Shown here one piece after another: positions 35,348-44,171 of a stretch of DNA of 64,000 nucleotides. This stretch comes from JAZKJD01 sp040384585. GTDB taxonomy: Bacteria > Pseudomonadota > Gammaproteobacteria > Diplorickettsiales > Diplorickettsiaceae. The first letter of the stretch is position 1. Every line of letters begins with the position of its first letter. A program made the position numbers and the translations under genes. Where the stretch lies: the NCBI GenBank assembly GCA_040384585.1, contig JAZKJD010000015.1:69362-133361 (forward strand), given 5' to 3'. The notes beneath the pieces were generated by a model. The model did not search any database and was not told the DNA's origin. It worked only from the letters and a program-made list of their open reading frames with translations.

Positions 35348-36482
35348 CGGTTTTATAATAGAACAGTTTAATGTCGGTAATAAATTTTTCTGAGTTCATT
35401 ATTTCTTTTAATTCTGGTAATAGATGAGCTTGGTTCAAAAAGGTGATGGGTAATTTTAATTCAATCATAATTTTATCATTTCGATAATGTATGGTGGCCG
35501 TGTTAATAGCTGTCGTGGGGATCAACCCTTTCCATGTTTGCTCTAATATGGGTAGTAATTCTGAGCGATGGGGTAAGTTATACGAAGGATTTGTTATTTC
35601 ATCATCTTCTGTATCGATGTGAACGATTACATCAGTAATATCTGGAAATTCTGCAGCTAAACGGGATTCTACTTCCTGGCCAATATAATGACCTTCGGAG
35701 ACACTAAGCGTTGGATCCACTAACACATGTACATCACAAAAAATCGAACCGGCAATTGAGCGCATGCGTAATTGATGAATGGCTTCTACGCCAGGAATTT
35801 TTTTTATAAATTGTTTGATTTCTTTCGTTTTTTCGATGTTAGGGACAGTATCGACTAATTCGCGTATGCTATGCCAGCCAAAATCCCAAGCAATTTTCAG
35901 GATCATCAAGCCTACTACCACGGCGGCAAGTGCATCTAATTTGGGAAAGCCTAACCAGGCACCTGCTACGCCTAATGCTACAGCGAAAGAAGAAGCTGAA
36001 TCGCTACGATGATGCCAGGCATTGGTCATTAATAATTTTGATTTAGTTTGTTTTGCAATCCGTCTGGTCCAATAATAAAGCCATTCGTTTAGAATAATAG
36101 AGGCGATAGCAATCCATAAAACGTAATGAGAAGGTGTGAGCTTGACGTGTAAAGCAACAAGTATAAAACCGGCATCAATAATGATACCAAATGCAGCGAG
36201 CGCTAAAAGAAAGGCTAAAAATACGGTTGCTGCCGTTTCAATACGCCCGTGTCCGTAAGGATGATCTTCATCAGCAGCTTTACTACCAAATTTTGATGCG
36301 ATAATAACGATGCTATCAATCAGTAGATCCGATAGGGAATGGATGCCGTCTGCCAATAGCGCATGAGAATGCCCGGTAATTCCAAAGATGATTTTGAATG
36401 CGGCAAGGAATACATTTTTGAGTCCACCCCATAGACCAATGGCGCGTACTTGATAGTAGCGTGTCTGTTCTTTTTCACTCAT
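35340..36482 (-). CDS. Cation diffusion facilitator (CDF) efflux protein
   Basis: 380 residues with six membrane helices and a cytoplasmic C-terminal domain; exports divalent metals such as Zn, Fe or Mn in exchange for protons. HSHALLADGIHSLSDLLIDS and TNAWHHRSDSASS carry the paired metal-site residues (HxxxD in TM2 and TM5). The C-terminal tail beyond residue 290 is longer than in FieF. The initiator MSEKE is encoded by a family C repeat fragment; the ATG follows the tusA stop by one base (TAGGATG), suggesting reinitiation. Confidence 0.92.
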   Translation of the reverse strand: MSEKEQTRYYQVRAIGLWGGLKNVFLAAFKIIFGITGHSHALLADGIHSLSDLLIDSIVIIASKFGSKAADEDHPYGHGRIETAATVFLAFLLALAAFGIIIDAGFILVALHVKLTPSHYVLWIAIASIILNEWLYYWTRRIAKQTKSKLLMTNAWHHRSDSASSFAVALGVAGAWLGFPKLDALAAVVVGLMILKIAWDFGWHSIRELVDTVPNIEKTKEIKQFIKKIPGVEAIHQLRMRSIAGSIFCDVHVLVDPTLSVSEGHYIGQEVESRLAAEFPDITDVIVHIDTEDDEITNPSYNLPHRSELLPILEQTWKGLIPTTAINTATIHYRNDKIMIELKLPITFLNQAHLLPELKEIMNSEKFITDIKLFYYKTDE

Positions 36483-36509
36483 CCTAGTACCATTTGTCTA
36501 CACACCCTA
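36471..36509. repeat. Family C fragment spanning the tusA-CDF junction
   Basis: CACTCATCCTAGTACCATTT then GTCTACACACCCTA matches the right terminus of the full family C copies (CGCTCATCCTAGCG...ACACGCCCTA). On the minus strand it encodes the last residues of TusA, its stop, and the first codons of the CDF protein. Confidence 0.85.
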
Positions 36510-36723
36510 CTTGTATTGTCATAAAGATTTCTCGTTGCTGGGTATGGCTAGAGAGTAAATGATGACCGTGAATTCGGCACCATGCAGCAATATCAGACAA
36601 ACTACCTTTGTCAGTACAGACGATTTCTAAGGTATCGCCATCTTTTAACCGTTTTATCCGCTCTTGGACTCGGATGACGGGTAAAGGGCAGAGTAGACGG
36701 CGTGCATCCAGTTGATGATTCAT
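36484..36723 (-). CDS. tusA: Sulfurtransferase TusA
   Basis: 79 residues from ATG 36723 (MNHQLDARRLLCPLPVIRVQ). It accepts sulfur from IscS on the Cys of the CPxP motif (C12) for tRNA thiolation and other uses. The core TLEIVCTDKGSLSDIAAWCRIHGH is intact. The last eight residues (VGCVDKWY) are read from a family C fragment and are not part of the normal family. It lies 20 bases downstream of the PP-loop thiolase gene, which suggests a sulfur-relay pair. Confidence 0.94.
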   Translation of the reverse strand: MNHQLDARRLLCPLPVIRVQERIKRLKDGDTLEIVCTDKGSLSDIAAWCRIHGHHLLSSHTQQREIFMTIQVGCVDKWY

Positions 36724-36743
36724 GACTTTAAAAATAGAAATAA

Positions 36744-37784
36744 TTATTTTGAAATATACCATTCTTTACAGATCTGATCTGTAGTAAAGGGGATCACATT
36801 GAGCGTTAACGCGCTACCACTTTGTGAATTAACTTCCAAAGTCACGACATCGCCGGCTTTTGCCTGCGTAAATCGGGCAGCAATTTTCGCAGCCAGATGC
36901 AAATCTTCAGCAGAGGTTTGGCCATCAATTAAGGTTAATGAACCGTGATGGCTAAGCGGCTTAATCGATGTGAATTGGGTCTGATAGCCTTCAAGAAAAT
37001 GATTTTCGCCTTCATCACGACCAATGATTAGTTTGAAATGAGGGACAGGGCGAATATGCCGGCCCACTTTTAATAAAACAATATCATCGAATTCATAGTC
37101 TCGTTTACCCCGATGCTTCCAAAGGTCTTTGAGTTTGTGCGTGTAGTGGCTATTCGTTAAGAAGCAGCAACCACCCGCCGGTTGTGCATAATCTTCAAAC
37201 TGAAATTGTTTCGCTAAACCCAATTGCGGTGTACGGCTACGACCAGAAAAGCCATGGAGCTTTTCACGATTTACCCATCCCTCTCGTTCAGGCAAGGTCG
37301 GTATTAGCAATTTGGCACATAATGGACGTAATAAACGATCATCCGCTTGAGATTCTTTGGCAACGATAGGCATCGTTTTTTTAAGCTGGGATTTCGGGCG
37401 CTGACCGATGACCTCGCCGGTAATAATAAAATCGAATTGATGGGTTTCCATCCATTGTTTTGCCTTATTGACCATAAAGATTTTGCAATCTAAGCAAGGG
37501 TTAAGATGGGCGCCATATCCATGCTTTGGGTTTAATACGATTTCTTTATATTCTTGAATAATATCGATGATATGTAATTTAATACCCAGTTGTTCTGCTG
37601 CCCATAAGGCATTATTGCGTTTAGGTTTATTTTGATCACGGTTACGAATGGCATGTGTGTGGCCTTCGACACAAAATCCTGTGTAAAAATTGATGCCTTC
37701 GACATGAATGCCTTGTTCTTGGATAACCCTAGCGGCTAACATAGAGTCCAAGCCGCCGGAGATGAGTGCAATTGCTTTTCTCAT
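36744..37784 (-). CDS. PP-loop ATPase, ThiI/MnmA-like tRNA thiolase candidate
   Basis: 346 residues. The PP-loop SGGLDS at 9-14 activates a tRNA uridine with ATP. NPCLDCKIFM supplies a CxxC pair, and QPAGGCCFLTN another Cys pair. The C-terminal 110 residues (VGRHIRPVPHFKLIIGRDEGEN) resemble the NFACT-R-type RNA-binding domain fused to ThiI-like proteins in several bacteria. It lacks the THUMP domain of true ThiI. The adjacent tusA supports a sulfur-transfer role. The exact uridine modified is unknown. Confidence 0.82.
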   Translation of the reverse strand: MRKAIALISGGLDSMLAARVIQEQGIHVEGINFYTGFCVEGHTHAIRNRDQNKPKRNNALWAAEQLGIKLHIIDIIQEYKEIVLNPKHGYGAHLNPCLDCKIFMVNKAKQWMETHQFDFIITGEVIGQRPKSQLKKTMPIVAKESQADDRLLRPLCAKLLIPTLPEREGWVNREKLHGFSGRSRTPQLGLAKQFQFEDYAQPAGGCCFLTNSHYTHKLKDLWKHRGKRDYEFDDIVLLKVGRHIRPVPHFKLIIGRDEGENHFLEGYQTQFTSIKPLSHHGSLTLIDGQTSAEDLHLAAKIAARFTQAKAGDVVTLEVNSQSGSALTLNVIPFTTDQICKEWYISK

Positions 37785-37803
37785 AAATATAAAGGTTTAT
37801 ATA

Positions 37804-38454
37804 ATGCTTCGATTTAAAAAAATTTGTTTTTTATTACTCTTATTTTCCGCATTAGCGAAAGCAGACATCAATACTAAGAATAATTATTATCCGTTTCTAG
37901 CACAAGGATTTAATATAAGTCATTACCAAAAATGCCAGTCCCTCATTCGGCAATGTCCTTCAGAGGGTATTTTTCCAATCCCATCCTGTGTGAAGCGAGT
38001 AGTCAATGAAAACAAAGCATGTTGGCAGTTTGCGAAGTTGCTTAAGATAGTTGATGCTTCACCTACCACGTTATCTGCCAAGCAAGTGAAAGAATTTACT
38101 ATCCTTGATTTACTTTACACGGCTGATGGTCAACATGAGTACTATATCCTTTCTAAAGGCAATCTGTGGAATACGAATATCGATCCACGTAGTCTTAGCA
38201 AAGTCATCGCTAAACAATACAAGCAAGCTTCTTTTTTTATTGTGAACTGGGGTGAACCCAAATACCATACTAATCCGGATGGTTCACAGAGATTTACAGC
38301 AGTTTTTCGAATTACAGATGGTTGTTTAGCTTGTCCTGTTATTGCTTGGCCTGTTCTAACGTTCAATTTTACAAAAGAAGGCCGTTTTCTAGGAGCTAGG
38401 CTTAAAAATTTTAAACTGGATTCTGAAGCTTCTGCAATAAACTCGGCAAATTAA
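37804..38454 (+). CDS. Secreted hypothetical protein, 216 aa
   Basis: Starts at ATG 37804 (MLRFKKICFLLLLFSALAKA) with AAAGG upstream; earlier in-frame codons overlap the divergent thiolase gene. A signal peptide ends at about residue 20. The mature protein has six Cys (QKCQSLIRQC, PSCVKRV, ACWQF and GCLACP), which suggests disulfides in the periplasm. I do not recognise the family. No membrane helix follows the signal. Confidence 0.78.
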   Translation: MLRFKKICFLLLLFSALAKADINTKNNYYPFLAQGFNISHYQKCQSLIRQCPSEGIFPIPSCVKRVVNENKACWQFAKLLKIVDASPTTLSAKQVKEFTILDLLYTADGQHEYYILSKGNLWNTNIDPRSLSKVIAKQYKQASFFIVNWGEPKYHTNPDGSQRFTAVFRITDGCLACPVIAWPVLTFNFTKEGRFLGARLKNFKLDSEASAINSAN

Positions 38455-38507
38455 TGCATTTTTAAAAAAAACGGGATGGCGCAGAATAGCCTTTCTTTTA
38501 TAGTAGA

Positions 38508-39680
38508 TTATAGCGTTAATGCATGGGATAAATCATTGATCAAATCATCTATGTCTTCTATTCCAACCGATAAACGAATTAAACCATCACTAATACCTAA
38601 ATACGTTCGCATTTCTATGGGAACCGAGGCATGTGTCATAATAGCAGGATGATCGACAAGACTTTCTACTCCACCCAGACTTTCTGCCAAGATAAACAAC
38701 CGACAACGTGAGAGAAAATGGCGAACTTCCGCTAAATCACCTTTTAAAACAAAGCTAACAATACCACCTGCACCACGCGCCATTTGTTTTTTTGTTAATG
38801 CATATTGAGGGTGGCTAGCGAGGCCTGGATAATAGGTTTTTTCGATCCGTGGGTGATTTTCTAAGTAATGTGCAATTTGTAAAGCATTCGTGCAGTGTTT
38901 TTCCATACGTAATGCGAGGGTTTTTAATCCACGCAGTGCTAAAAAGCTATCAAAAGGTCCTTGTATCGCGCCAGTGGCATTTTGTAGATAACGCATTTGC
39001 TCGATGAGTTCTTGATCATCTCCTACCACGACGATACCACCTATCATGTCAGAATGACCATTGAGATACTTTGTTGCAGAATGAATAACCAAGTCACAAC
39101 CCATTTCTAGGGGGCGTTGACTCCAGGGCGTTGCAAACGTGTTATCCACAACGACAAGAATGCCCTGTTGTTTTGCAATCTCAACGGCGGCTGGAATGTC
39201 AACCAATTTTAATAAGGGATTCGTCGGTGATTCTATCCACAATAATTTAGTTTTAGAGGTAATGTGTTTTTTTAAGTTATTTAAATTGGTTAAATCGGTA
39301 AAAGAAAAGCGCAAACCTGCTGAGCGTTGTTTTATTTGAGTGAATAAACGCACAGTACCGCCGTATAAATCATCCATACCAATGACGTGGTCGTCTGGTT
39401 TTAATAATTCAAGTATCGTATTGATCGCTGCCATACCAGACGCAAAAGCGAATCCAGCGTGACCACTTTCCAGATCAGCGATACAGCGTTCATAAGCAAA
39501 TCGTGTGGGATTGTGAGTTCTTGAATATTCAAAGCCTTGATGTTCGCCAGGACTTTTTTGCACATACGTCGATGTTGCATAGATGGGCGTCATCACTGCC
39601 CCCGTGCTGGGATCCGGTGTCTGTCCAGCATGAATAGTGCGTGTAGCAAACTGTAATTTTTTTTCTTGAGAAATTGTCAT
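38508..39680 (-). CDS. Cystathionine gamma-synthase/lyase family PLP enzyme
   Basis: 390 residues of the Cys/Met metabolism PLP family. The Lys of SATKYLNGHSD binds PLP; YSRTHNPTR, ASGMAAI and ESPTNPLLKLVDI are family motifs, and AESLGGVESLVDHPA is near the C-terminus. It could act as cystathionine gamma-synthase (MetB), gamma-lyase or beta-lyase; sequence alone does not decide. It lies 5 bases downstream of argD on the same strand. Confidence 0.92.
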   Translation of the reverse strand: MTISQEKKLQFATRTIHAGQTPDPSTGAVMTPIYATSTYVQKSPGEHQGFEYSRTHNPTRFAYERCIADLESGHAGFAFASGMAAINTILELLKPDDHVIGMDDLYGGTVRLFTQIKQRSAGLRFSFTDLTNLNNLKKHITSKTKLLWIESPTNPLLKLVDIPAAVEIAKQQGILVVVDNTFATPWSQRPLEMGCDLVIHSATKYLNGHSDMIGGIVVVGDDQELIEQMRYLQNATGAIQGPFDSFLALRGLKTLALRMEKHCTNALQIAHYLENHPRIEKTYYPGLASHPQYALTKKQMARGAGGIVSFVLKGDLAEVRHFLSRCRLFILAESLGGVESLVDHPAIMTHASVPIEMRTYLGISDGLIRLSVGIEDIDDLINDLSHALTL

Positions 39681-39685
39681 GATGG

Positions 39686-40867
39686 TTATGTTGAGTAGAA
39701 ATCATTCACCGTGTTTACTAAACGATGACAGATTTCATCTGCTTCTTTTTCTTTAAGAATTAAAGCAGGTAAAAGCCGTATCGTATTATTAGCGACGACA
39801 TTAAATAATAGGCGATGCTTGAGTCCTAGACTAGGCATTTCACGGCAGTTTGTGTCGAGTTCAATACCTAGCATTAAGCCTTGGCCACGTATGGAAACAA
39901 CATGAGGATGCCCAGCGAAATTATTTTTTAATTGCTGCTTTAAATAATTACCCATTTTTTTTACATGCGCAGAAATTTTTTCTTTTTCTAGCGTGGTTAG
40001 CACGGTTATTGCGACAGCACAGGCTAATGGGCTGCCAGCAAATGTCGAGCCATGTTTGCCAATGGGGAATAAATCATTAGCTTTGCCACGAGAGAGATAA
40101 GCGCCAATTGGAAAACCATTACCTAGGGTTTTAGCAATCGTTACGACGTCAGGCAATAGATTATGGTCTTGATAAGCAAACCAGGGACCGGTACGGCAAA
40201 GTCCTGTTTGAATTTCATCGAGAATCATCAACCAGTCATGTTGATCACAAGCCTCTCGAATCATTTTTAAAAACTCAGACGTTGCCACTTGGATACCCCC
40301 GTCACCTTGTACAGGCTCTAGCATGATGGCAATGATATTTTCTCTATGTTGTTCTATTGCTGTTTTTAAGGCTGTGATGTTGTTAAAGGGGATGTGAATA
40401 AATCGTTCTAACAAGGGTTCAAAGCCAATTTGTAGGCGTTCACTGCCGGATACACTGAGTGTTGCCATCGTTCGTCCGTGAAAAGCATGATTCATCGCAA
40501 TAACAATGGGTTCAGAAATTCCTTTTTTACGTGCATAGAGACGCGACATTTTCAGTGCGGCTTCATTGGATTCCGCACCTGAATTCGCATAAAAAACCTG
40601 ATCCATGCCAGATAAACGCGCTAATGTAGTCGCCAGTATTTCTTGTTCAGGAATTTGATAGGTATTAGACGTATGGATCAATTTTCCAGCTTGTTCACAG
40701 AGGGTTTTTGTCACCGCAGGATGCGAATGACCTAAACCACAGACCGCAATACCGGCTAAGGCATCTAAATATTTTTCACCCTGGGTATCCCATAGCCAAA
40801 CGCCCGATCCTCTCATAAAAGCAATAGGTAAACGTTTAGGGTAAATAGACATCAAAGCAGATGACAT
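39686..40867 (-). CDS. argD: Acetylornithine/ornithine aminotransferase ArgD
   Basis: 393 residues from ATG 40867 (MSSALMSIYPKRLPIAF); the frame continues upstream into sodB but the family starts here. A class III PLP aminotransferase with NSGAESNEAALK, HAFHGRTMATLSVSG, LDEIQTGLCRTG and the PLP lysine in IAKTLGNGFPIGA. It interconverts N-acetylglutamate semialdehyde and acetylornithine, and often also serves lysine synthesis. No other arginine genes are in the window, so its role here may be in diaminopimelate synthesis. Confidence 0.92.
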   Translation of the reverse strand: MSSALMSIYPKRLPIAFMRGSGVWLWDTQGEKYLDALAGIAVCGLGHSHPAVTKTLCEQAGKLIHTSNTYQIPEQEILATTLARLSGMDQVFYANSGAESNEAALKMSRLYARKKGISEPIVIAMNHAFHGRTMATLSVSGSERLQIGFEPLLERFIHIPFNNITALKTAIEQHRENIIAIMLEPVQGDGGIQVATSEFLKMIREACDQHDWLMILDEIQTGLCRTGPWFAYQDHNLLPDVVTIAKTLGNGFPIGAYLSRGKANDLFPIGKHGSTFAGSPLACAVAITVLTTLEKEKISAHVKKMGNYLKQQLKNNFAGHPHVVSIRGQGLMLGIELDTNCREMPSLGLKHRLLFNVVANNTIRLLPALILKEKEADEICHRLVNTVNDFYST

Positions 40868-40878
40868 CGCGTTTCTCG

Positions 40879-41463
40879 TTATTTTTCGAAGTTTTTTGCA
40901 GCAAAGTCCCAATTCACTAAGTCCCAAAATTTTTCTAAATATTTGAGTCTAGCATTACGATAATCGATATAGTAGGCATGCTCCCAGACATCACAAGTCA
41001 TTAAGCAGATTTTTCCATCGCGAAAAGGAGTCATCGCATTACTTGTCGTTTGAATAGCCAAACCATGCGAATCTTTAATTAACCAAGCCCACCCCGAACC
41101 GAATTGGGTAACAGCAGCTTTATTAAAAGCCTCTTTAAATTTTTCATAAGAACCAAATGCTTTATCTATATCGGTAGCTAGTGCACCTTGGGGTTTATTT
41201 TTTCCACTTTCCGGTGTCATACTATGCCAATAGAAGGTGTGATTCCAGACCTGAGCGGCATTGTTGAAAATAGGCCCTGCAGGGGCTTTTTTTATAATCT
41301 CTTTCAATGATAGATTCGCAAATTCAGTATCTGGAATGAGATCATTAAGCTTGTCTACGTACGCTTTATGGTGTTTTCCATAGTGATATTCTAAGGTTTC
41401 TTTAGAAAGTGTGGGCGCAAGCGCATCTAAGGTATAGGGCAATGGCGGTAACTCATGTTTCAT
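40879..41463 (-). CDS. sodB: Iron superoxide dismutase
   Basis: 194 residues, standard FeSOD size. HHKAYVDKLND and WNHTFYWHSM supply metal His ligands, and DVWEHAYYIDYRNAR the Asp and final His. The FGSGWAWLI region and the AQVWNHTFYWH motif fit iron-type (SodB). Cytoplasmic. It is upstream of argD on the same strand with an 11-base gap; grxD is divergent. Confidence 0.96.
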   Translation of the reverse strand: MKHELPPLPYTLDALAPTLSKETLEYHYGKHHKAYVDKLNDLIPDTEFANLSLKEIIKKAPAGPIFNNAAQVWNHTFYWHSMTPESGKNKPQGALATDIDKAFGSYEKFKEAFNKAAVTQFGSGWAWLIKDSHGLAIQTTSNAMTPFRDGKICLMTCDVWEHAYYIDYRNARLKYLEKFWDLVNWDFAAKNFEK

Positions 41464-41631
41464 TTCAATAGTCTCCTCTTTTTTAGCAAGTAGGTAAAAA
41501 GTTGGTTTGCGGGATAAATCCAGAAAATGTTAAAATTGCTTGCATCAGTGTAAAATCGCGGTAATGATAAGGCAAGCATTTTTCTAATTAAGGTAAGTGT
41601 CTAAAAATAACCTAAAGTTAAGAGGAAGATT

Positions 41632-41955
41632 ATGGAGATAAGCAATACCAATACCCTAGAACTCATTAAACAACAGATCGCGACATATCCACTTATCCTC
41701 TATATGAAAGGAACACCGGATAAACCCTGCTGTGGTTTTTCTGCTCGATCAGCCCAGATTCTAAAAGCTTGTGGAACGAAATTTGCCCATGTTAACATAT
41801 TGGAAAATACAGAAATTCGGCATGAATTACCGCGTTATTCTAATTGGCCGACGTTTCCGCAGCTTTATTACAAGGGTGAATTGATTGGCGGTTGCGATAT
41901 CATTGAGCAGCTTTACAAAACGGGCGAATTGCAGAAAAAAATATCTGAAACTTGA
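41632..41955 (+). CDS. grxD: Monothiol glutaredoxin GrxD
   Basis: 107 residues from ATG 41632 with AAGAGGAAG upstream. The CGFS active site is at residues 34-37 (KPCCGFSARS), followed by WPTFPQLYYKGELIGGCDI, which binds glutathione. Monothiol Grx4 proteins carry and deliver Fe-S clusters with BolA partners. It is divergent from sodB. Confidence 0.97.
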   Translation: MEISNTNTLELIKQQIATYPLILYMKGTPDKPCCGFSARSAQILKACGTKFAHVNILENTEIRHELPRYSNWPTFPQLYYKGELIGGCDIIEQLYKTGELQKKISET

Positions 41956-42042
41956 TTTTAATAGATTTGTCATCTATTTTCCTTTAATTGGCAAGGTTTC
42001 TTTTTAAGCATTATGATAGAGGGGCATATTTTAATAAAATCG

Positions 42043-42071
42043 TTGACAGTTGTCGCTGTGTTAGGTATAAA
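42043..42071 (+). promoter_or_regulatory. Near-consensus sigma70 promoter
   Basis: TTGACA at 42043-42048, a 17-base spacer, then TATAAA at 42066-42071. This is the best promoter match in the window. Transcription would start near 42078, leaving an untranslated leader of about 390 bases before the first porin. Confidence 0.75.
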
Positions 42072-42077
42072 ACGCAA

Positions 42078-42470
42078 TAGCTATCTAAGTGTTTGATAGT
42101 CATCGATTTTCAGCAAATATAACAAAATCTTGTACTGCCAACGCTGAAAACATATTCAAAAAATAAGATAAACCTATAACAAGAGGTTCTGGTAAGCCGC
42201 TAAGCAAATCTCCCGTTTAGAGTTTGCGAAACTGTAGGTTAAAAAATTTACAGCGGTGCCAAGACCAGGGTTGTTTAATTTTCGCCGATATCGCTTTTAG
42301 TAAGGACAGGAATGGAAATTAAACAGCCTTGGTAAGAAATAACAAGGAATAAAGAAATGGAAGATATATGTGAATTATTTTTATGATTACAGCCTGTTCT
42401 AATTTTATCGGTGGGTTGCAGACATAAAATTAAGTTTATTATTGAGTTAATAACCTATACAAGGAGATGG
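42078..42470 (+). ncRNA. Long structured leader or small RNA upstream of porin
   Basis: This gene-free stretch follows the strong promoter. Hairpins: 42204-42211 with 42219-42227 (GCAAATCT / AGAGTTTGC, one bulge); 42232-42236 with 42249-42253 (CTGTA / TACAG); and a 17-bp stem 42265-42281 with 42316-42332 (CCAGGGTTGTTTAATTT / AAATTAAACAGCCTTGG). The word ACCAGGG of the last stem can instead pair with TTCTGGT at 42187-42193, giving two exclusive folds. I could not match it to 6S, RNase P, tmRNA or a known riboswitch. It could be a cis-regulator or a separate RNA. Confidence 0.5.
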
Positions 42471-43880
42471 ATGAGTATGAAACTCAAGACGATAGTTGCT
42501 TCACTGGTAGCGCTTGGGCTTAGCGGATCTGTTTTTGCAGCGCAGCCATATTATATGGATACCTCGTATCAGTTAGATGTAATGCGAGATCAGATGAACA
42601 AGGTGGATCTCATCCTCGATCAAAATCAGCCAGGTGGATTTGATCAGCCCTGTGGTTGGACGTGTCGCATTAACCTCAGTGGTTGGATCAATGCGGATGC
42701 GTATATAGCAAATCGGCCCCCTGTTTTTTTGAACTTTAATCCTATTTTTAACCCTTTAAACGCAGTTTCTCCAACGAATCATCTGCTCATTCCCACGACC
42801 GGTAGAGCGAGTGATTTGTTGTTGAATAATGCGAACTTGTTTGTTGATGCACGGGTAAACAATTGGGTTACGGCGATGATGTCCTTGGTTTATTCTTCAT
42901 TGACCGGAGTTCCCGGTTCTACAGGACCTTATAACATTGCGAATTCTCTGTTTGTGTATCATCCCCTTAATCGGACGAATCTCGATACGGCCTATGCCAC
43001 CATCGGTAATTTCAACGCGTCACCGATTTATTTCCGTGTGGGTAAAGAATACGTACCGTTCGGTCAGTATGATCCCTATGCGTTTGTACAGAGTGAAAAT
43101 CCAACACAACTGTTTACAGAGATTAATCAAACTACTGCGCAGTTAGGGTTTATTTTGCCGAATGGATTCTATGGTTCGGCTTATACGTTTGCGGGCAATC
43201 CTAAACTGAATGATGCGGGTTCAACACGCCGTATCCAAAACGGAGGCGTGGATCTCGGTTTTGGTTGGAAGGCGTGGAATAGCAAGATCAATGTAGATGC
43301 AGGTTGGATAGCGAATATAGCGGATTCTAATTTTCTTTCTTCATATTATTTAAATCAATTGATAGAAGGTACGAATGTGCCGGGACTACCCAATCAAAAA
43401 TCGCCGGCTTGGGATGTCAATGCTGATTTGACATTTGGCCCTTTTGATGCGAATGGCCATTATATTGCGACTACGCGCAACTTAGGGAATCCTTTATTTT
43501 TAAGCGGATTTTCTGGAGGTACAAACGCAATTGCAGGCGCGCCATTTAGTCTAGGCAAACCTACCGTGTGGGGTTTAGAGGCTGGGCTAACGTTTCCTGT
43601 GATGGCGCATCAATCACGCGTTGCGTTGGGCTGGCAGCAAACAACCCATTTAGCCAGTTTTCTACCAAAGAAGCGCATCTACGCAGACTATATGGTGAAT
43701 GTTGCGAAATGGTTTGATGTAGGTTTAGCTGTCTTTCAAGACAGAGATTACAGCAATGGAGAAGGCGCGATTACAACCACTACAGGTACAACGGCCCCTG
43801 TTACTGTGATAGTTCACCCAGGTGCAACGGGTGGAAAATCAACGGTAGGTCAACTACGTGCCAGTGTTAAATTTGCTTAA
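42471..43880 (+). CDS. LbtU-type outer-membrane porin, copy 1
   Basis: 469 residues from ATG 42471 with AAGGAG at 42461. A signal peptide ends VFA-AQP near residue 23. The mature protein is a predicted beta-barrel of the DUF3573/LbtU siderophore-porin family of Legionellales: INLSGWINADAYIANRP, FVDARVNNWVTAMMSLVYSS, YFRVGKEYVPFGQYDPYAF. The last residues LRASVKFA are close to the C-terminal aromatic signal. It is the upstream member of a tandem pair with 44172-45575 and ends at an intrinsic terminator. The iron-uptake role of the family is established only for some Legionella members. Confidence 0.9.
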   Translation: MSMKLKTIVASLVALGLSGSVFAAQPYYMDTSYQLDVMRDQMNKVDLILDQNQPGGFDQPCGWTCRINLSGWINADAYIANRPPVFLNFNPIFNPLNAVSPTNHLLIPTTGRASDLLLNNANLFVDARVNNWVTAMMSLVYSSLTGVPGSTGPYNIANSLFVYHPLNRTNLDTAYATIGNFNASPIYFRVGKEYVPFGQYDPYAFVQSENPTQLFTEINQTTAQLGFILPNGFYGSAYTFAGNPKLNDAGSTRRIQNGGVDLGFGWKAWNSKINVDAGWIANIADSNFLSSYYLNQLIEGTNVPGLPNQKSPAWDVNADLTFGPFDANGHYIATTRNLGNPLFLSGFSGGTNAIAGAPFSLGKPTVWGLEAGLTFPVMAHQSRVALGWQQTTHLASFLPKKRIYADYMVNVAKWFDVGLAVFQDRDYSNGEGAITTTTGTTAPVTVIVHPGATGGKSTVGQLRASVKFA

Positions 43881-43904
43881 ATCGAAAAAAGTTAAACTAG
43901 CTTC

Positions 43905-43927
43905 AAAGCCGCTACGGCGGCTTTTTT
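43905..43927 (+). terminator. Intrinsic terminator after porin 1
   Basis: AAGCCGC (43906-43912), loop TACG, GCGGCTT (43917-43923), then a run of T. Confidence 0.93.
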
Positions 43928-43950
43928 AGGAGTCAATATTAAACATACTC

Positions 43951-44079
43951 AGCACAGGACAAAAATTTAAAAAGAGGTGGGTGACACACGGATGCTAGCT
44001 TCTTTTTTGTGGCGTAAGCCAGCAAAAAAAAGCGCATCCAGTGGCAGGACCCGCCTCACCTGATTTTTGTCCTGTGCTG
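43951..44079 (+). repeat. Family E short element between the porins
   Basis: Bounded by AGCACAGGACAAAAATTTAA and its complement TTTTTGTCCTGTGCT, with TTGTGGCGTAAGCCAGCAAA in the centre and GAGGTGGGTGACAC / GGCAGGACCCGCCTC as second arms. Confidence 0.85.
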
Positions 44080-44171
44080 AATTAAACATAATACTAAGAA
44101 ATAAAATAATAATACCTTTGTAGGTATGGAAGTAATTAAAGAGAAAAAAGAATCAATTCTTAAGGAGATGG

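Noticed and set aside
42078..42340. 6S RNA, RNase P RNA or tmRNA
   Set aside because: None of the conserved words of these RNAs is present; kept only as an unclassified structured leader.
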